From Candidatus Manganitrophus noduliformans (GTDB lineage Bacteria; Nitrospirota; Nitrospiria; SBBL01; Manganitrophaceae), in the NCBI RefSeq assembly GCF_012184425.1, contig NZ_VTOW01000002.1:62001-126000 (forward strand): a DNA stretch of 64,000 bases. Reading direction: 5' to 3'. Position 1 is the stretch's first letter; every line of letters begins with the position of its first letter. The position numbers and the translations under genes are program-made. A model generated the notes under the pieces. It was given only the letters and a program-made list of their open reading frames with translations, made no database searches and had not been told where the DNA came from. This document shows positions 23,215 to 31,822 of this stretch, one piece after another.

Positions 23215-25545
23215 CTAAAATAGGGTGCCGATTGAAAACTCCGGAATAAATCCGGTCTCCTCTCCCCTCTCGGGGTCCAAATTCGCTCCCATCTCCAGCC
23301 GGAGGGGACCGACCGGAGAGATCCAGCGGATGCCGAACCCGGCCCCTTGCCTCAACTCCGAAAATCGGATCGCTTCGGAATCATCGAAGGCGCGTCCGAT
23401 ATCGTAAAAAAAGAGCCATTTAATTTTCGCTTCAGGAACCAGCGGAATCAGGTATTCTACGTTGATGTAAAGCTCTTTATTTCCCCCTATGATTTCACCG
23501 GTGCTGGTGATCGGGCCCGCTTTTCCGAATTTAAACCCTCGCACCGTATTGATCCCCCCGACATAAAACCGCTCCCCCACCGGAAGTTCTTTATCACCAA
23601 TCCCAACCGCATATCCGACCCGCCCATGGACCGAAAGAACATGCTCTCTCCAAAGGGGGAAAAAGCGGCTGGAATCAAAGATCACTTTATAGTAATCATT
23701 GTCTCCCCCCAAGAAGGTTCCAGCATATTCGAGCGAAATGGAATTGCGGCTTCCACTGGTCGGATCGAAAATAAAATCGCGCGTATCTCTGGAAAGGGAA
23801 AAACCAAGGGCGCTTGTTAAGGTCTTTCCTAACTCTGCCTGTCGCACGACCTGTTCGGGAATATCGCGATCAGGGACGGTACCCCCGGTCGGATTGCCCG
23901 CGGCATCGACCTCCGGAACACGACGCAGATCGAAAATATTGAGCGTCTCTAACGTATAACTGACACTCCCATTCACGTATTCGCCGAAGGAGCGCCCAAG
24001 CACGATATCACCGCCGACCCGCTTTTCCTGATAAGAGCTGAAGTCCCGCACGCTGTTGAAGAGATCGGTGGTGCCGGAAATATTCGAATCAAAAAGATAG
24101 GGCTCTCTAAAGGTGAGGCTGTAGGTCGTTCGTCTTCCTCCCAACTCTGCCTTGGCCCGCAAAAGCTGTCCTCTTCCGAAAAGATTTCCTTGGGTCACCT
24201 CGGTCATGGCGATGAAGCGGTCGACCGAACTGTATCCGCCGCCGATGCTGAACGTGCCGGTCGGCTTCTCTTGGACCTTCACTTCCAGATCGACCCATCC
24301 CGGCTCGACCTGCTCCGGGACGATTTCGATGTTCTCGAAAAAGTTCAGATTGTTCAGCCGCTGGAAGCTCCGCCGGAGCAGCCTTGTATTGATCAGTTCC
24401 TGTTCGTTGACACGGATTTCTCTTCGGATGACTTTGTCGCGGGTCTTGTCGTTTCCGGTAATGTGGATCTCTCTTACTTTGACTGGGTCGTCTTCGGTCA
24501 CCTGAAAGGAGACATCGACTGTTTTATCTTCAATATTCGGCGATAGCTGCGGGACCACATTGGCGAAGATATAGCCCCGCTCGCCATAAAGATCGACCAT
24601 GCTCATGATATCCTGCCGAATTTGGCCGCGATTGAAGATCTCCCCCTCTTTGCTCTTCGTCAGATTGACCAATCGCCCGGTCTCGAAGAGCTCGTTTCCT
24701 TCATAACGGATGTCGCGAATCCGAAATTGATCCCCCTCCACAATCGGAATGGTGATATCAAACCACTCTTTGTCCTCGCTGAGTTCGACCTTCGGCGCGG
24801 CCACCTGGACCTCCAGGTACCCGTGGTTGAGATAATGTTCGCGCAGCCGGTCGAGGTCGGCCTGGACGGTCTCTTCTTTGTAGCGTCCCGATTCGGTCAG
24901 CCAGGAGGTCAACCAGAAATATTTTGACGTCTCGATCTGTTTTTTCAACTCTTTGTCGGTGAACGCCTTATTTCCCGCCATTCGGACGCGGCGGACATAG
25001 GCGCGCTCCCCCTCTTTGATCAGGAAGGTCAGCACCGCTTGATCTTCCGAGATGAGTTGAATCACCGGGGTCACTTCCGCGCTGTAATAGGCATCCGCCT
25101 CGTAGACCTTTTTGATTTTATCGACGTAGGAGCTGATCTCCTCCATGTCAAGAAAGGTGTCGGTTTTGACCGGCACTTTCTCTTTCAATTTGTCTTTGTC
25201 GATATTCTCATTTCCCTCATAGACGACATCGACAAGGAAAGGCTTTTCATGGACTCTGAAGGTCAATGCCACTCCCCCTTCGAATCCTTCCGACTCGACC
25301 TCGACCCGATCGAAGTAGCCCATTCTGTAGAGGGTTTTGATATCCTCCCGAATCTGCTCCGGCGAGAAGAGATCTCCCTCTTTGAGCGAAATCTTGGAGA
25401 GGATCATCGCCGTGTCAATTTTTCGATTTCCGGCGACCTCGATCAGCTTGATTCGGATCTCATTGTCCTCTGTAAAACCCGGGGAGGAAAAACCAGTTAG
25501 AATAAAAATAAGTAGAAGGGAAACAGGACCGAACCGCTTCAGCAA
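23215..25545 (-). CDS. bamA: Outer membrane protein assembly factor BamA
   Basis: 776 residues. A signal peptide (about 1-25) is followed by five POTRA domains (about 30-430; for example IRIKLIEVAGNRKIDTAMIL and VEGDQFRIRDIRYEGNELFE) and a C-terminal barrel from about 445. The barrel ends in GFIPEFSIGTLF, with a terminal aromatic as expected. VRGFKFGKAGP corresponds to the VRGF/Y lid-lock motif. BamA inserts beta-barrel proteins into the outer membrane. The start is a TTG at 25545 with GGAGGAAAGG upstream and a promoter at 25581-25609. It heads the lipid A block. Confidence 0.96.
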   Translation of the reverse strand: MLKRFGPVSLLLIFILTGFSSPGFTEDNEIRIKLIEVAGNRKIDTAMILSKISLKEGDLFSPEQIREDIKTLYRMGYFDRVEVESEGFEGGVALTFRVHEKPFLVDVVYEGNENIDKDKLKEKVPVKTDTFLDMEEISSYVDKIKKVYEADAYYSAEVTPVIQLISEDQAVLTFLIKEGERAYVRRVRMAGNKAFTDKELKKQIETSKYFWLTSWLTESGRYKEETVQADLDRLREHYLNHGYLEVQVAAPKVELSEDKEWFDITIPIVEGDQFRIRDIRYEGNELFETGRLVNLTKSKEGEIFNRGQIRQDIMSMVDLYGERGYIFANVVPQLSPNIEDKTVDVSFQVTEDDPVKVREIHITGNDKTRDKVIRREIRVNEQELINTRLLRRSFQRLNNLNFFENIEIVPEQVEPGWVDLEVKVQEKPTGTFSIGGGYSSVDRFIAMTEVTQGNLFGRGQLLRAKAELGGRRTTYSLTFREPYLFDSNISGTTDLFNSVRDFSSYQEKRVGGDIVLGRSFGEYVNGSVSYTLETLNIFDLRRVPEVDAAGNPTGGTVPDRDIPEQVVRQAELGKTLTSALGFSLSRDTRDFIFDPTSGSRNSISLEYAGTFLGGDNDYYKVIFDSSRFFPLWREHVLSVHGRVGYAVGIGDKELPVGERFYVGGINTVRGFKFGKAGPITSTGEIIGGNKELYINVEYLIPLVPEAKIKWLFFYDIGRAFDDSEAIRFSELRQGAGFGIRWISPVGPLRLEMGANLDPERGEETGFIPEFSIGTLF

Positions 25546-25580
25546 TGGGGCAACCTTTCCTCCAGGTTCAAAATCTCAGT

Positions 25581-25609
25581 AATTTAACATTTTTGTCGTA
25601 AACTGTAAA
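25581..25609 (-). promoter_or_regulatory. Sigma-70-type promoter for bamA and the lipid A operon
   Basis: On the minus strand TTTACA (25609-25604), a 17-base spacer and TAAATT (25586-25581) match the -35 and -10 boxes at 5 of 6 and 4 of 6 positions. Transcription would start near 25574, about 29 bases before the bamA TTG. It lies in the gap after polX and would drive bamA-skp-lpxD and onward. Confidence 0.5.
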
Positions 25610-25700
25610 TAAAAATACGTTTTTTCCGTCGGTCGTAGAAAGAGGTATAACGGGATGACGTCGGATGAAGCGATCGAGATGAGAAAACCGCGAATGAGTG

Positions 25701-27422
25701 CTACTTTCTTTTATTCATCAGAAAAGGTTTGATTTGATCGAGCGGGAGAGTATTAATGACATCTTCTTTGGAGAGCCATCCTTTTCGGGCGATTCCGACG
25801 CCGAAAAAGGTATCCGAGATCCCCTCGACACCATGTGCGTCGGGATTGATGCTCAATCGGACGCCGGCCTCTTTGGCCAGCTTACAATAGCGCCAATCCA
25901 GATCGAGCCGATACGGGCTTGAATTCAGCTCAAGAACGACCCCATAGCGGCGCGCCGCTTCGATGACCTCCGGTACGACAAGCGGATACCCTTGACGGGA
26001 GAGGAGGATTCGGCCGGTGGGATGCCCCAAAAAGGTCACCTTCGGGTGGCTCATGGCGCGGACCACTCGGTCGGACATTTCTCTTTCGGACATGTTGAAG
26101 CGGGAGTGAACGGAGGCGATCACGAAATCAAATGCCGATAAGATACGATCGTCGTAATCGATGCTGCCGTCGGGAAGGATATCGGCTTCGATTCCTTTAA
26201 AGATATGGATCCCTTTGAACCGTTGACGGAGCTGCTCGATCTCTTCGTGCTGCTTTTGGATGCGGTCTTCCTTCAACCCATTCGCATAAAAAGCCGATTG
26301 GCTGTGATCGGAAATGCCGATGTACTCCAGGCCGGCCCGCTCGGCCGCCTCGATCATCTCGGAGAGAGACCCCGAACCGTCGCTGTAGGTGCTGTGGACA
26401 TGAAAGATGCCGCGGAGATCGTTTTCCGTCACAAGAGGGGGAAGACGATGTTGCGCGGCGGCTTCGATCTCCCCCCGGTTTTCCCGCAGCTCAGGCTCGA
26501 TATAATCGAGCTCCAATGTAGAAAAAATCTCCCGCTCTTCCTGGCAGGGTAAGATATGATCGTCCAGAAAAAGACCGTATTCGCTGATCCGAATCCCAAA
26601 CCGCTTGGCGCGCTCTTCCAGCGCCGCGTGGTAATCCTTGCTCCCGGTGTAGTGATGCAGAAGATACGGAAACCGCTCCTCCGTGGCCACATAAAGATCG
26701 ACCGCTATTCCCGACTTCAAAATCACCCTTGCCTTGCTTTCGGATCGGGCGACCTCTCGCTCCACCTCCGGCTGTCCGCAAAAAAAGGAGATGAGGTCGG
26801 CGGGATGATCGCTGCTGACAATCAGATCGATATCCTGAACGATCTCGTTTCTCCTTCGGACGCTCCCCCCAAACGCCGCACGAACAACCTCTTTTCTCTC
26901 ACGTAACTTCGATAAAAGCGCTTCCCCTTCTCTCCGGGCGGTATGGCAATGATGGAATCCCATCTGCTTCTTGCGATAGGAGATTCCTTCTAATATTTTG
27001 TCTTGGGTTTTCTTTCCAAAGCTGGGAAGGTCGACCAAGCGATTTTCTATGCAGGCATATTCCAGCTCAACAACATCTTTGATCCCGAGCCGCTCGTGGA
27101 GGATCTTGATCTTTTTCGGACCAAGCCCCTTTATCTTCAACATCTCCAGGAGTCCGGAAGGGACGGCCGCCCTCAATTCATCATAGGACCCCAGCCGCCC
27201 GGTCTCAACGGCATTGGAGATCTTCTCAAACATCGCCTTGCCGATTCCGTCGCGCTCCAGCAGCGTTCGATTCCGGACGGCTTCATGCAAATCGACATCG
27301 AGTTCCGCGATGGCTTTCGCCGCATTGGTATAGGCGCGGCACTTGAAGGGATTCTCTCCTTGCAATTCCAACAACACCGCCGAGGCTTCAAGCTGTTCGA
27401 TGAGCGCTTCTTTCGTAATCAT
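25701..27422 (-). CDS. polX: Family X DNA polymerase with PHP exonuclease domain
   Basis: 573 residues, the usual bacterial PolX length. The N-terminal 8-kDa and fingers region (about 1-150) has helix-hairpin-helix motifs (ERDGIGKAMFEKI, LLEMLKIKGLGPKKIKIL). The palm carries GGSVRRRNEIVQDIDLIVSS with the metal aspartates. The C-terminal PHP domain (about 330-573) has HVHSTYSDGSGSLSEMIEAA, GISDHSQ, the IEADIL strand, GHPTGR and NPDAHG metal ligands. It is a gap-filling base-excision repair polymerase with 3'-5' exonuclease. It is cotranscribed with radC and a small membrane protein; its stop is 155 bases before bamA. Confidence 0.95.
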   Translation of the reverse strand: MITKEALIEQLEASAVLLELQGENPFKCRAYTNAAKAIAELDVDLHEAVRNRTLLERDGIGKAMFEKISNAVETGRLGSYDELRAAVPSGLLEMLKIKGLGPKKIKILHERLGIKDVVELEYACIENRLVDLPSFGKKTQDKILEGISYRKKQMGFHHCHTARREGEALLSKLRERKEVVRAAFGGSVRRRNEIVQDIDLIVSSDHPADLISFFCGQPEVEREVARSESKARVILKSGIAVDLYVATEERFPYLLHHYTGSKDYHAALEERAKRFGIRISEYGLFLDDHILPCQEEREIFSTLELDYIEPELRENRGEIEAAAQHRLPPLVTENDLRGIFHVHSTYSDGSGSLSEMIEAAERAGLEYIGISDHSQSAFYANGLKEDRIQKQHEEIEQLRQRFKGIHIFKGIEADILPDGSIDYDDRILSAFDFVIASVHSRFNMSEREMSDRVVRAMSHPKVTFLGHPTGRILLSRQGYPLVVPEVIEAARRYGVVLELNSSPYRLDLDWRYCKLAKEAGVRLSINPDAHGVEGISDTFFGVGIARKGWLSKEDVINTLPLDQIKPFLMNKRK

Positions 27423-27427
27423 TGACC

Positions 27428-27622
27428 CTATGCCGGCGGCTTCCGATTACGCCGAACAAGCCATTGCACCAGAATATACAGGCCGTATGAGCCGAAAAAA
27501 GCCCCGATCAGGAAATAGAAGTTCCCGAGGATGTGGGAGTAATTCTCGGCCATGAAGAAAATGCCCGATAATATAATGGTGCTCGATAAGACCAATAACC
27601 AGAGCGTTAGAAGTGGATTCAT
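27428..27622 (-). CDS. Small two-helix membrane protein, unknown
   Basis: 64 residues: MNPLLTLWLLVLSSTIILSG forms one hydrophobic helix and LGNFYFLIGAFFGSYGLYIL another, ending in a basic tail (RRNRKPPA), so both termini are probably cytoplasmic. GGGGAAT precedes the ATG. It sits 22 bases after radC and 5 bases before polX, so it is probably cotranscribed with two DNA repair genes. I do not recognise a family and assign no function. Confidence 0.7.
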   Translation of the reverse strand: MNPLLTLWLLVLSSTIILSGIFFMAENYSHILGNFYFLIGAFFGSYGLYILVQWLVRRNRKPPA

Positions 27623-27644
27623 ATTCCCCTTTCCAGATTATATT

Positions 27645-28364
27645 TTATGTCCGTTCCTCTGAAACCGCAACCCTGGGAGACGGGCTTCGTATATAGCCGG
27701 CATCGGAGAAACTAAAATATTGATCATCCCCGATGATCAGATGATCGAGAACCTGAATCCCCATCAAATCCCCCGCCGCGACCAATCTCCTTGTCAGCTC
27801 CCTATCTTCGGAGCTGGGGGTCGGATCTCCGCTCGGATGATTATGCAGGAAAACCACCGACGCCGCCGAATCCCGAACCGCGGGATTGAACACCTCTCTC
27901 GGATGGACCACCGTCAACGTCAGACTTCCCTCCGAAACAAGCACATCTCGGATAATTTTATTTTTCTGATCCAACAAAACGATCTTGAATAGCTCTTTCT
28001 TAAGATGTCTGAAGGTCGGCGAAAAATGCCGGAATATATCCTGGCTTGAATGAATCTTAATCCGCTGAGAAAGAGGAGGGACAAGCGACCTGCGTCCCAA
28101 CTCAAATGCCGCTTTCAATTGAGCCGCCTTGGCCGGACCGATCCCGCGAATGGAGCAGAGCTCTTTGATGCTCAAGTTCGCGAAGTTGTTTAATTCATGG
28201 AATTGATCCAAAAGGCCGATCGCAAGTTGCACCGCATTCGCCTGATCCGATCCCGTTCGAAGGAGGATGGCCAAAAGCTGGGCATCGGAGAGAACCTGCG
28301 GACCTTCCTTAATGAGGCGCTCTCGCGGTCTCTCCCCTGCCGGCCAATCCTTGATCTTGGCCAT
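27645..28364 (-). CDS. radC: RadC family JAB/MPN domain protein
   Basis: 239 residues. WPAGERPRERLIKEGPQVLS starts the protein and a helix-hairpin-helix (IRGIGPAKAAQLKAAFELG) follows. The JAMM metalloprotease-like motif HNHPSGDPTPSSEDRELTRR gives the HXHX7D... pattern; LIIGDDQYFSFSDAG closes it. The biochemical role of RadC is unsettled and its old link to recombination has been withdrawn. A GAGAGGA site precedes the ATG at 28364. It shares a divergent intergenic region with a sigma-54-type promoter pointing the other way. Confidence 0.93.
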   Translation of the reverse strand: MAKIKDWPAGERPRERLIKEGPQVLSDAQLLAILLRTGSDQANAVQLAIGLLDQFHELNNFANLSIKELCSIRGIGPAKAAQLKAAFELGRRSLVPPLSQRIKIHSSQDIFRHFSPTFRHLKKELFKIVLLDQKNKIIRDVLVSEGSLTLTVVHPREVFNPAVRDSAASVVFLHNHPSGDPTPSSEDRELTRRLVAAGDLMGIQVLDHLIIGDDQYFSFSDAGYIRSPSPRVAVSEERT

Positions 28365-28413
28365 TAAGCGATCCTCTCTTTGGAAATTTTCGGTAGAATC
28401 TTACCCAGGAAAC

Positions 28414-28428
28414 TGACAAATTTTGTCA
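28414..28428. promoter_or_regulatory. 15-bp palindrome, candidate enhancer-binding site
   Basis: TGACAAATTTTGTCA is a perfect dyad around its central base. It lies about 100 bases upstream of the -24/-12 promoter at 28514-28530, the usual distance for a sigma-54 activator site, and 50 bases upstream of radC. It could alternatively act on radC. Confidence 0.45.
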
Positions 28429-28513
28429 CTATTGAGGGGCTCTGCCTGCTTTGATTTGAAAGACGTCTTATTAAATACTTAAAATATCAATAGGATATAA
28501 CAACTCAAATTCT

Positions 28514-28530
28514 CGGCATATCAATTGCTA
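28514..28530 (+). promoter_or_regulatory. Sigma-54 (-24/-12) promoter
   Basis: CGGCATATCAATTGCTA matches the sigma-54 consensus: GG at 28515-28516 and GC at 28527-28528 are exactly ten bases apart, with GGCA and TTGCT words intact. Expected start near 28540, 25 bases before the zinc-ribbon gene. rpoN itself and an NtrC-type activator are both in this window. Confidence 0.6.
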
Positions 28531-28564
28531 AAAAAGGCATATCACCCTATAGAGGAGCGAAAAA

Positions 28565-28747
28565 ATGAAATGTCCTAAGTGTGAAGGCCTGATGTACCTG
28601 GAGCGACTCTCCGATTTCTTCATCGTCTTCCATGCCTGGAAATGCATCAACTGCGGTACTCTGATGGACAAAACGATTTTGGATAACCAGAAAAAGAGCC
28701 TGCCCTTCCTTGAACCGGTCGGCACGGCAGCAGCGAATGAGGAATAG
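28565..28747 (+). CDS. Small zinc-ribbon protein
   Basis: 60 residues: MKCPKCEGLMYLERLSDFF, then HAWKCINCGTLMDKTILDN. The two CXXC pairs (CPKC and CINC) form a treble-clef/zinc-ribbon site. GAGGAGCG lies seven bases before the ATG. The gene stands alone, behind a -24/-12 promoter, between divergent radC and a convergent lipoprotein gene. Such small ribbons may bind nucleic acid or partner proteins, but no specific function can be assigned. The plus-strand choice rests on the cysteine pattern, ribosome-binding site and promoter; the opposite-strand frames lack all three. Confidence 0.75.
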   Translation: MKCPKCEGLMYLERLSDFFIVFHAWKCINCGTLMDKTILDNQKKSLPFLEPVGTAAANEE

Positions 28748-28780
28748 CCAACCGCTCCTCGACGAAATCGTCACTCTCAA

Positions 28781-29365
28781 TTAGCTCTTATTCGCACAGG
28801 AGAAGGGAAATGAGAATTCCTTCCTTTCTCCGGTTTCACTGACGTCAACATCCAGTTCGAGTGCGATTTCTTTGCAATGCTCAGGGCTCACCTTTTTAAA
28901 AAAGATGAGCCCTTCTTTTTGTCCTCCCGGTGCAATGGTCGACTTCTTTATTCCGGCCTGGACGATTCTCTTCGTCTCTTCTTCAATAATCGCCTTTGAT
29001 TTCGGAAGAAGCGTCGCGACCGTATCACCGCCGCCGTTCATGTAATACCGAATCGTCCCTTTTTCATCGAGGGCCTGAGTGACTTGGCCGCTTTCGTTGA
29101 CCAGGCGCGCCCGCGTCGGCTCAAAGATGACTTCTTCGTTTGTTTTGTTGATAATTTGAACTTCGAACGCGGTATAGTAGGCCGAAAGGTCCACCCCCCA
29201 CTTTTGTTCATCCTCCGATTTAATCCCGCTCGTGACGACCGGCTTCACAATGACCTGAATAATTTCCGGTCCTTCAGCAGCCGGTGGAGGATCGAGCGGC
29301 GACAACACGGGTGAAAGGGGGGCGCACGCCCCCAATAAAAAAAGTAAAAAGATAAAAAACTTCAT
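28781..29365 (-). CDS. Secreted lipoprotein, unknown
   Basis: 194 residues. MKFFIFLLFLLGACAP is a short lipoprotein signal with lipobox LGAC (Cys14). A proline-rich linker is followed by a beta-rich domain with FEVQIINKTNEEVIFEPTRA, reminiscent of immunoglobulin-like lipoproteins that describe acceptor surfaces, but no named family is recognised. Two further cysteines (HCKEIA and SCANKS near the C-terminus) might pair. A strong promoter (29385-29413) and GGAG precede the start. It is monocistronic and convergent with the zinc-ribbon gene. Confidence 0.8.
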   Translation of the reverse strand: MKFFIFLLFLLGACAPLSPVLSPLDPPPAAEGPEIIQVIVKPVVTSGIKSEDEQKWGVDLSAYYTAFEVQIINKTNEEVIFEPTRARLVNESGQVTQALDEKGTIRYYMNGGGDTVATLLPKSKAIIEEETKRIVQAGIKKSTIAPGGQKEGLIFFKKVSPEHCKEIALELDVDVSETGERKEFSFPFSCANKS

Positions 29366-29384
29366 AAGGCTCTCCAGGCGTGTT

Positions 29385-29413
29385 ATTATAGTTTAACTTT
29401 GAATCAAAGTCAA
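29385..29413 (-). promoter_or_regulatory. Strong sigma-70-type promoter for the lipoprotein gene
   Basis: Minus strand: TTGACT (29413-29408), 17-base spacer, then a perfect TATAAT (29390-29385). Start expected near 29378, leaving a 13-base leader. Among the sites listed here this has the best -10 box. Confidence 0.8.
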
Positions 29414-29437
29414 AGAACCGAATCGAAAGACAAAACC

Positions 29438-29458
29438 GGGCGAGTGACCGACTCGCCC
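29438..29458. other. Hairpin in the divergent lipoprotein/rsmD region
   Basis: GGGCGAG and CTCGCCC form a perfect 7-bp stem around a 7-base loop. It lies upstream of both the leftward lipoprotein promoter and the rightward rsmD gene, so it is not a terminator of either. It may sit in the rsmD leader. Confidence 0.5.
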
Positions 29459-29485
29459 TTACATTATTCATTAATAAAGACCCCA

Positions 29486-30031
29486 TTGAGAATCATCTCC
29501 GGCTCCCACAAAGGAAGAAGATTATATGCCCCGTCGGGGTTGGATGTTCGCCCGACGTCCGATAAGGTCAAAGAAGCTTTGTTCAATATCTTATCGGACC
29601 GGATCGAGGGCGCCTCCTTTCTCGATCTCTACGCCGGCATCGGCTCGATCGGAATAGAAGCTTTGAGCCGCGGCGCAAAAGAGGTCGTCTTCGTCGAGAA
29701 AAGCAAAAAACATGTCGGCTTCTTAAAAAAAAATCTTTCTTTATCTCCCTTCGAAGGCCGGTTCGACCTCTTTTGTATGGACGCGGTCGACTTCTTGAAA
29801 AAGAAGAAAGCCGGTCCCTTTCACTTGATTTTTATCGATCCCCCCTACGAGGGGGAAGAGATTGAAAAAACATTGCCATTGCTGGGAGAGGGTGATATGA
29901 TAACCGACGACGCAACGGTGATCATACAACATTTTCACAAGAAAATCCTGGCCGAGCAAACCGGCCGGCTCCGTTTCATAAAACGGTATAAATACGGCGA
30001 AACGGTCCTTTCTTTTTATGGCAAAGGCTGA
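29486..30031 (+). CDS. rsmD: 16S rRNA (guanine966-N2)-methyltransferase
   Basis: 181 residues from the TTG at 29486, giving the canonical start (M)RIISGSHKGRRLYAPSG. Longer upstream frames run through a hairpin and lack a ribosome-binding site. RPTSDKVKEALFNIL, FLDLYAGIGSIGIEALSRGA (SAM loop) and FIDPPYEGEEI (catalytic DPPY) define RsmD, which modifies G966 of 16S rRNA. The stop overlaps coaD by 14 bases, the common rsmD-coaD pairing. Confidence 0.93.
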   Translation: MRIISGSHKGRRLYAPSGLDVRPTSDKVKEALFNILSDRIEGASFLDLYAGIGSIGIEALSRGAKEVVFVEKSKKHVGFLKKNLSLSPFEGRFDLFCMDAVDFLKKKKAGPFHLIFIDPPYEGEEIEKTLPLLGEGDMITDDATVIIQHFHKKILAEQTGRLRFIKRYKYGETVLSFYGKG

Positions 30032-30515
30032 AAAACTCAAACTCGCAGTTTATCCCGGAACGTTCGATCCGATTACCAATGGGCATATCGATATTATCCG
30101 AAGGATCCTTCGAATCTTCCCCAGCGTGCTCGTCGCCGTCGCCCCCAATCCCAAAAAAGCCCCCCTCTTCAGCTTAGAAGAACGCCTCCAGATGATCCGA
30201 ACCGCAACGGAGGGATTTCATGATTTGAGCGTGGAACCCTTTCAAGGTCTCCTGATCAACTATTTACGGAAAAAAGGAGCCACGGCGATTGTGAGGGGGG
30301 TTCGGGCGATTTCGGACTTTGAGTTCGAATTTCAAATGGCGATGATGAATCGGAAACTCGATCCCAAAATAGAAACCGTCTTTTTAATGCCGAGCGAAGA
30401 GTATTCCTATATCACTTCGACGTTGATTAAAGAAGTCGCCGGTTACGGAGGAGATGTGACCGCCTTCGTTCCAAAAGGCGTTTCAGAAAAACTCCTTGAA
30501 AAATTTCCGAGATAA
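30018..30515 (+). CDS. coaD: Phosphopantetheine adenylyltransferase
   Basis: 165 residues. YPGTFDPITNGHIDIIRRIL contains the nucleotidyltransferase TXGH motif, followed by ERLQMIRTAT, IVRGVRAISDFEFEFQMAMM and SEEYSYITSTLIKEVAGYGG with the C-terminal nucleotide-binding SS/TSTLIKE. It forms dephospho-CoA from 4'-phosphopantetheine and ATP in the cytoplasm. It overlaps rsmD by 14 bases and is followed closely by an aminotransferase, suggesting one transcript. Confidence 0.95.
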   Translation: MAKAEKLKLAVYPGTFDPITNGHIDIIRRILRIFPSVLVAVAPNPKKAPLFSLEERLQMIRTATEGFHDLSVEPFQGLLINYLRKKGATAIVRGVRAISDFEFEFQMAMMNRKLDPKIETVFLMPSEEYSYITSTLIKEVAGYGGDVTAFVPKGVSEKLLEKFPR

Positions 30516-30552
30516 GCCGGACCGGATAGGAAAAAGGATAGGTAGGATAGAG

Positions 30553-31746
30553 ATGAAGTTTGCGAAACGCGTTCAGCAGATAAAACCCTCCCCGACCATG
30601 GCGATGGCCGCAAAAGCAAAAGCGATGGCGGCAAAGGGGATCTCGATCACCGATTTTGGATTGGGAGAGCCTGATTTCAACACCCCCGCGGCCGCGGCCG
30701 AGGCAGGAATCCGCGCCATTCAGCAGGGATTTACGAAATACACTCCCCCTTCCGGAACGGAGGAGCTGAAAGAAGCCGTCTGCCGGAAACTGAAAAAAGA
30801 AAACAACCTTGACTACGAAAAAAAAGAGATTATTGTCTCTTGTGGGGCGAAGCACACGCTCTACAACATCGCCCAGGTTCTCTTCGAGCGGGGAGACGAG
30901 GTGATCATCCCGGCCCCTTATTGGGTCTCCTATCCGGATCAGGTTCTCTTAAACGATGCAACGCCGGTCATCGTCGAGACCCGGGAAGAAGACCAGTTTT
31001 TGATGACCCCCGAGCAGCTCAAAAGAGCGATCACCCCGAGGACGAAGGCGGTCATTCTTAATTACCCGTCGAATCCGACCGGATCCTCTTACACGGCGAA
31101 ACACCTGGAAGCGCTCGCAGGTGTTCTTTCGGATGCGCCGGTTTGGATCATTTCGGATGAGATTTACGAGAAATTTATTTATGACGGCGTGGCGCACACC
31201 AGCATCGCCTCATTGGGCCCGGAGTTAAAGAGAAAAACCATCGTCGTCAACGGCGTCTCCAAAGCCTATGCCATGACCGGCTGGCGGATCGGATATGCGG
31301 CGGGTCCGAAGGAAATCATCGATGCGATGGGAACCGTGCAAAGCCAGAGCACATCGAACCCGACTTCTATCTCTCAGAAGGCCGCCGCCGCCGCGCTTCA
31401 GGGAAGCGACGCGTTCATCAAGACGATGGTGGCGGAATTCGACCGGCGGCGCCTTTTCGTGGTGGAGCGATTGAATCAGATCCGGGGAATTCGTTGTCCC
31501 CGCCCGGTCGGCAGCTTTTATGTCTTCCCGAACATCAAAGGATTGATCGGAACCGGCTATAAGGGATATCAGATCAAGGGATCGACAGACCTCGCCTCCT
31601 TCCTCCTGGAGGAAGGGGGGATCTCGACGATCCCCGGGGAGGCCTTCGGGGCCGAGGGGTATCTGAGACTCTCCTATGCCGTCTCAAGGGAGGTCTTAAG
31701 CGAGGGAGTGGAGAAGCTTAAAAATGCGGTTCTCAAACTCTCTTAA
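30553..31746 (+). CDS. aspC: Aspartate aminotransferase, class I/Ib pyridoxal-phosphate enzyme
   Basis: 397 residues from the ATG at 30553 (MKFAKRVQQIKPSPTMAMAA), preceded by AGGATAGAG. The longer frame overlaps coaD and is unlikely. ISITDFGLGEPDFNTPAAA, NYPSNPTGSSYTA, ISDEIYEKFIYDG, the PLP lysine in VNGVSKAYAMTGWRIGYAAG and LRLSYAVS are typical of the AspB/AAT-Ib branch. It interconverts aspartate/2-oxoglutarate and oxaloacetate/glutamate; some members also act on prephenate. It is the third gene of the rsmD-coaD group. Confidence 0.9.
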   Translation: MKFAKRVQQIKPSPTMAMAAKAKAMAAKGISITDFGLGEPDFNTPAAAAEAGIRAIQQGFTKYTPPSGTEELKEAVCRKLKKENNLDYEKKEIIVSCGAKHTLYNIAQVLFERGDEVIIPAPYWVSYPDQVLLNDATPVIVETREEDQFLMTPEQLKRAITPRTKAVILNYPSNPTGSSYTAKHLEALAGVLSDAPVWIISDEIYEKFIYDGVAHTSIASLGPELKRKTIVVNGVSKAYAMTGWRIGYAAGPKEIIDAMGTVQSQSTSNPTSISQKAAAAALQGSDAFIKTMVAEFDRRRLFVVERLNQIRGIRCPRPVGSFYVFPNIKGLIGTGYKGYQIKGSTDLASFLLEEGGISTIPGEAFGAEGYLRLSYAVSREVLSEGVEKLKNAVLKLS

Positions 31747-31822
31747 CGATGACGTTGAGACCCTTCGCTTGATGGAATTTGATTTGAAAGCTAGAATTGA
31801 GTCATAAAGGAGGTATTTGGTT

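Noticed and set aside
28528-28780. Minus-strand frames opposite the zinc-ribbon gene
   Set aside because: No cysteine pattern, promoter or ribosome-binding site; the plus-strand gene has all three.
29399-29485. Upstream extension of rsmD to 29399
   Set aside because: It would translate a 7-bp-stem hairpin and the RsmD family starts at RIISG, matching the TTG at 29486.
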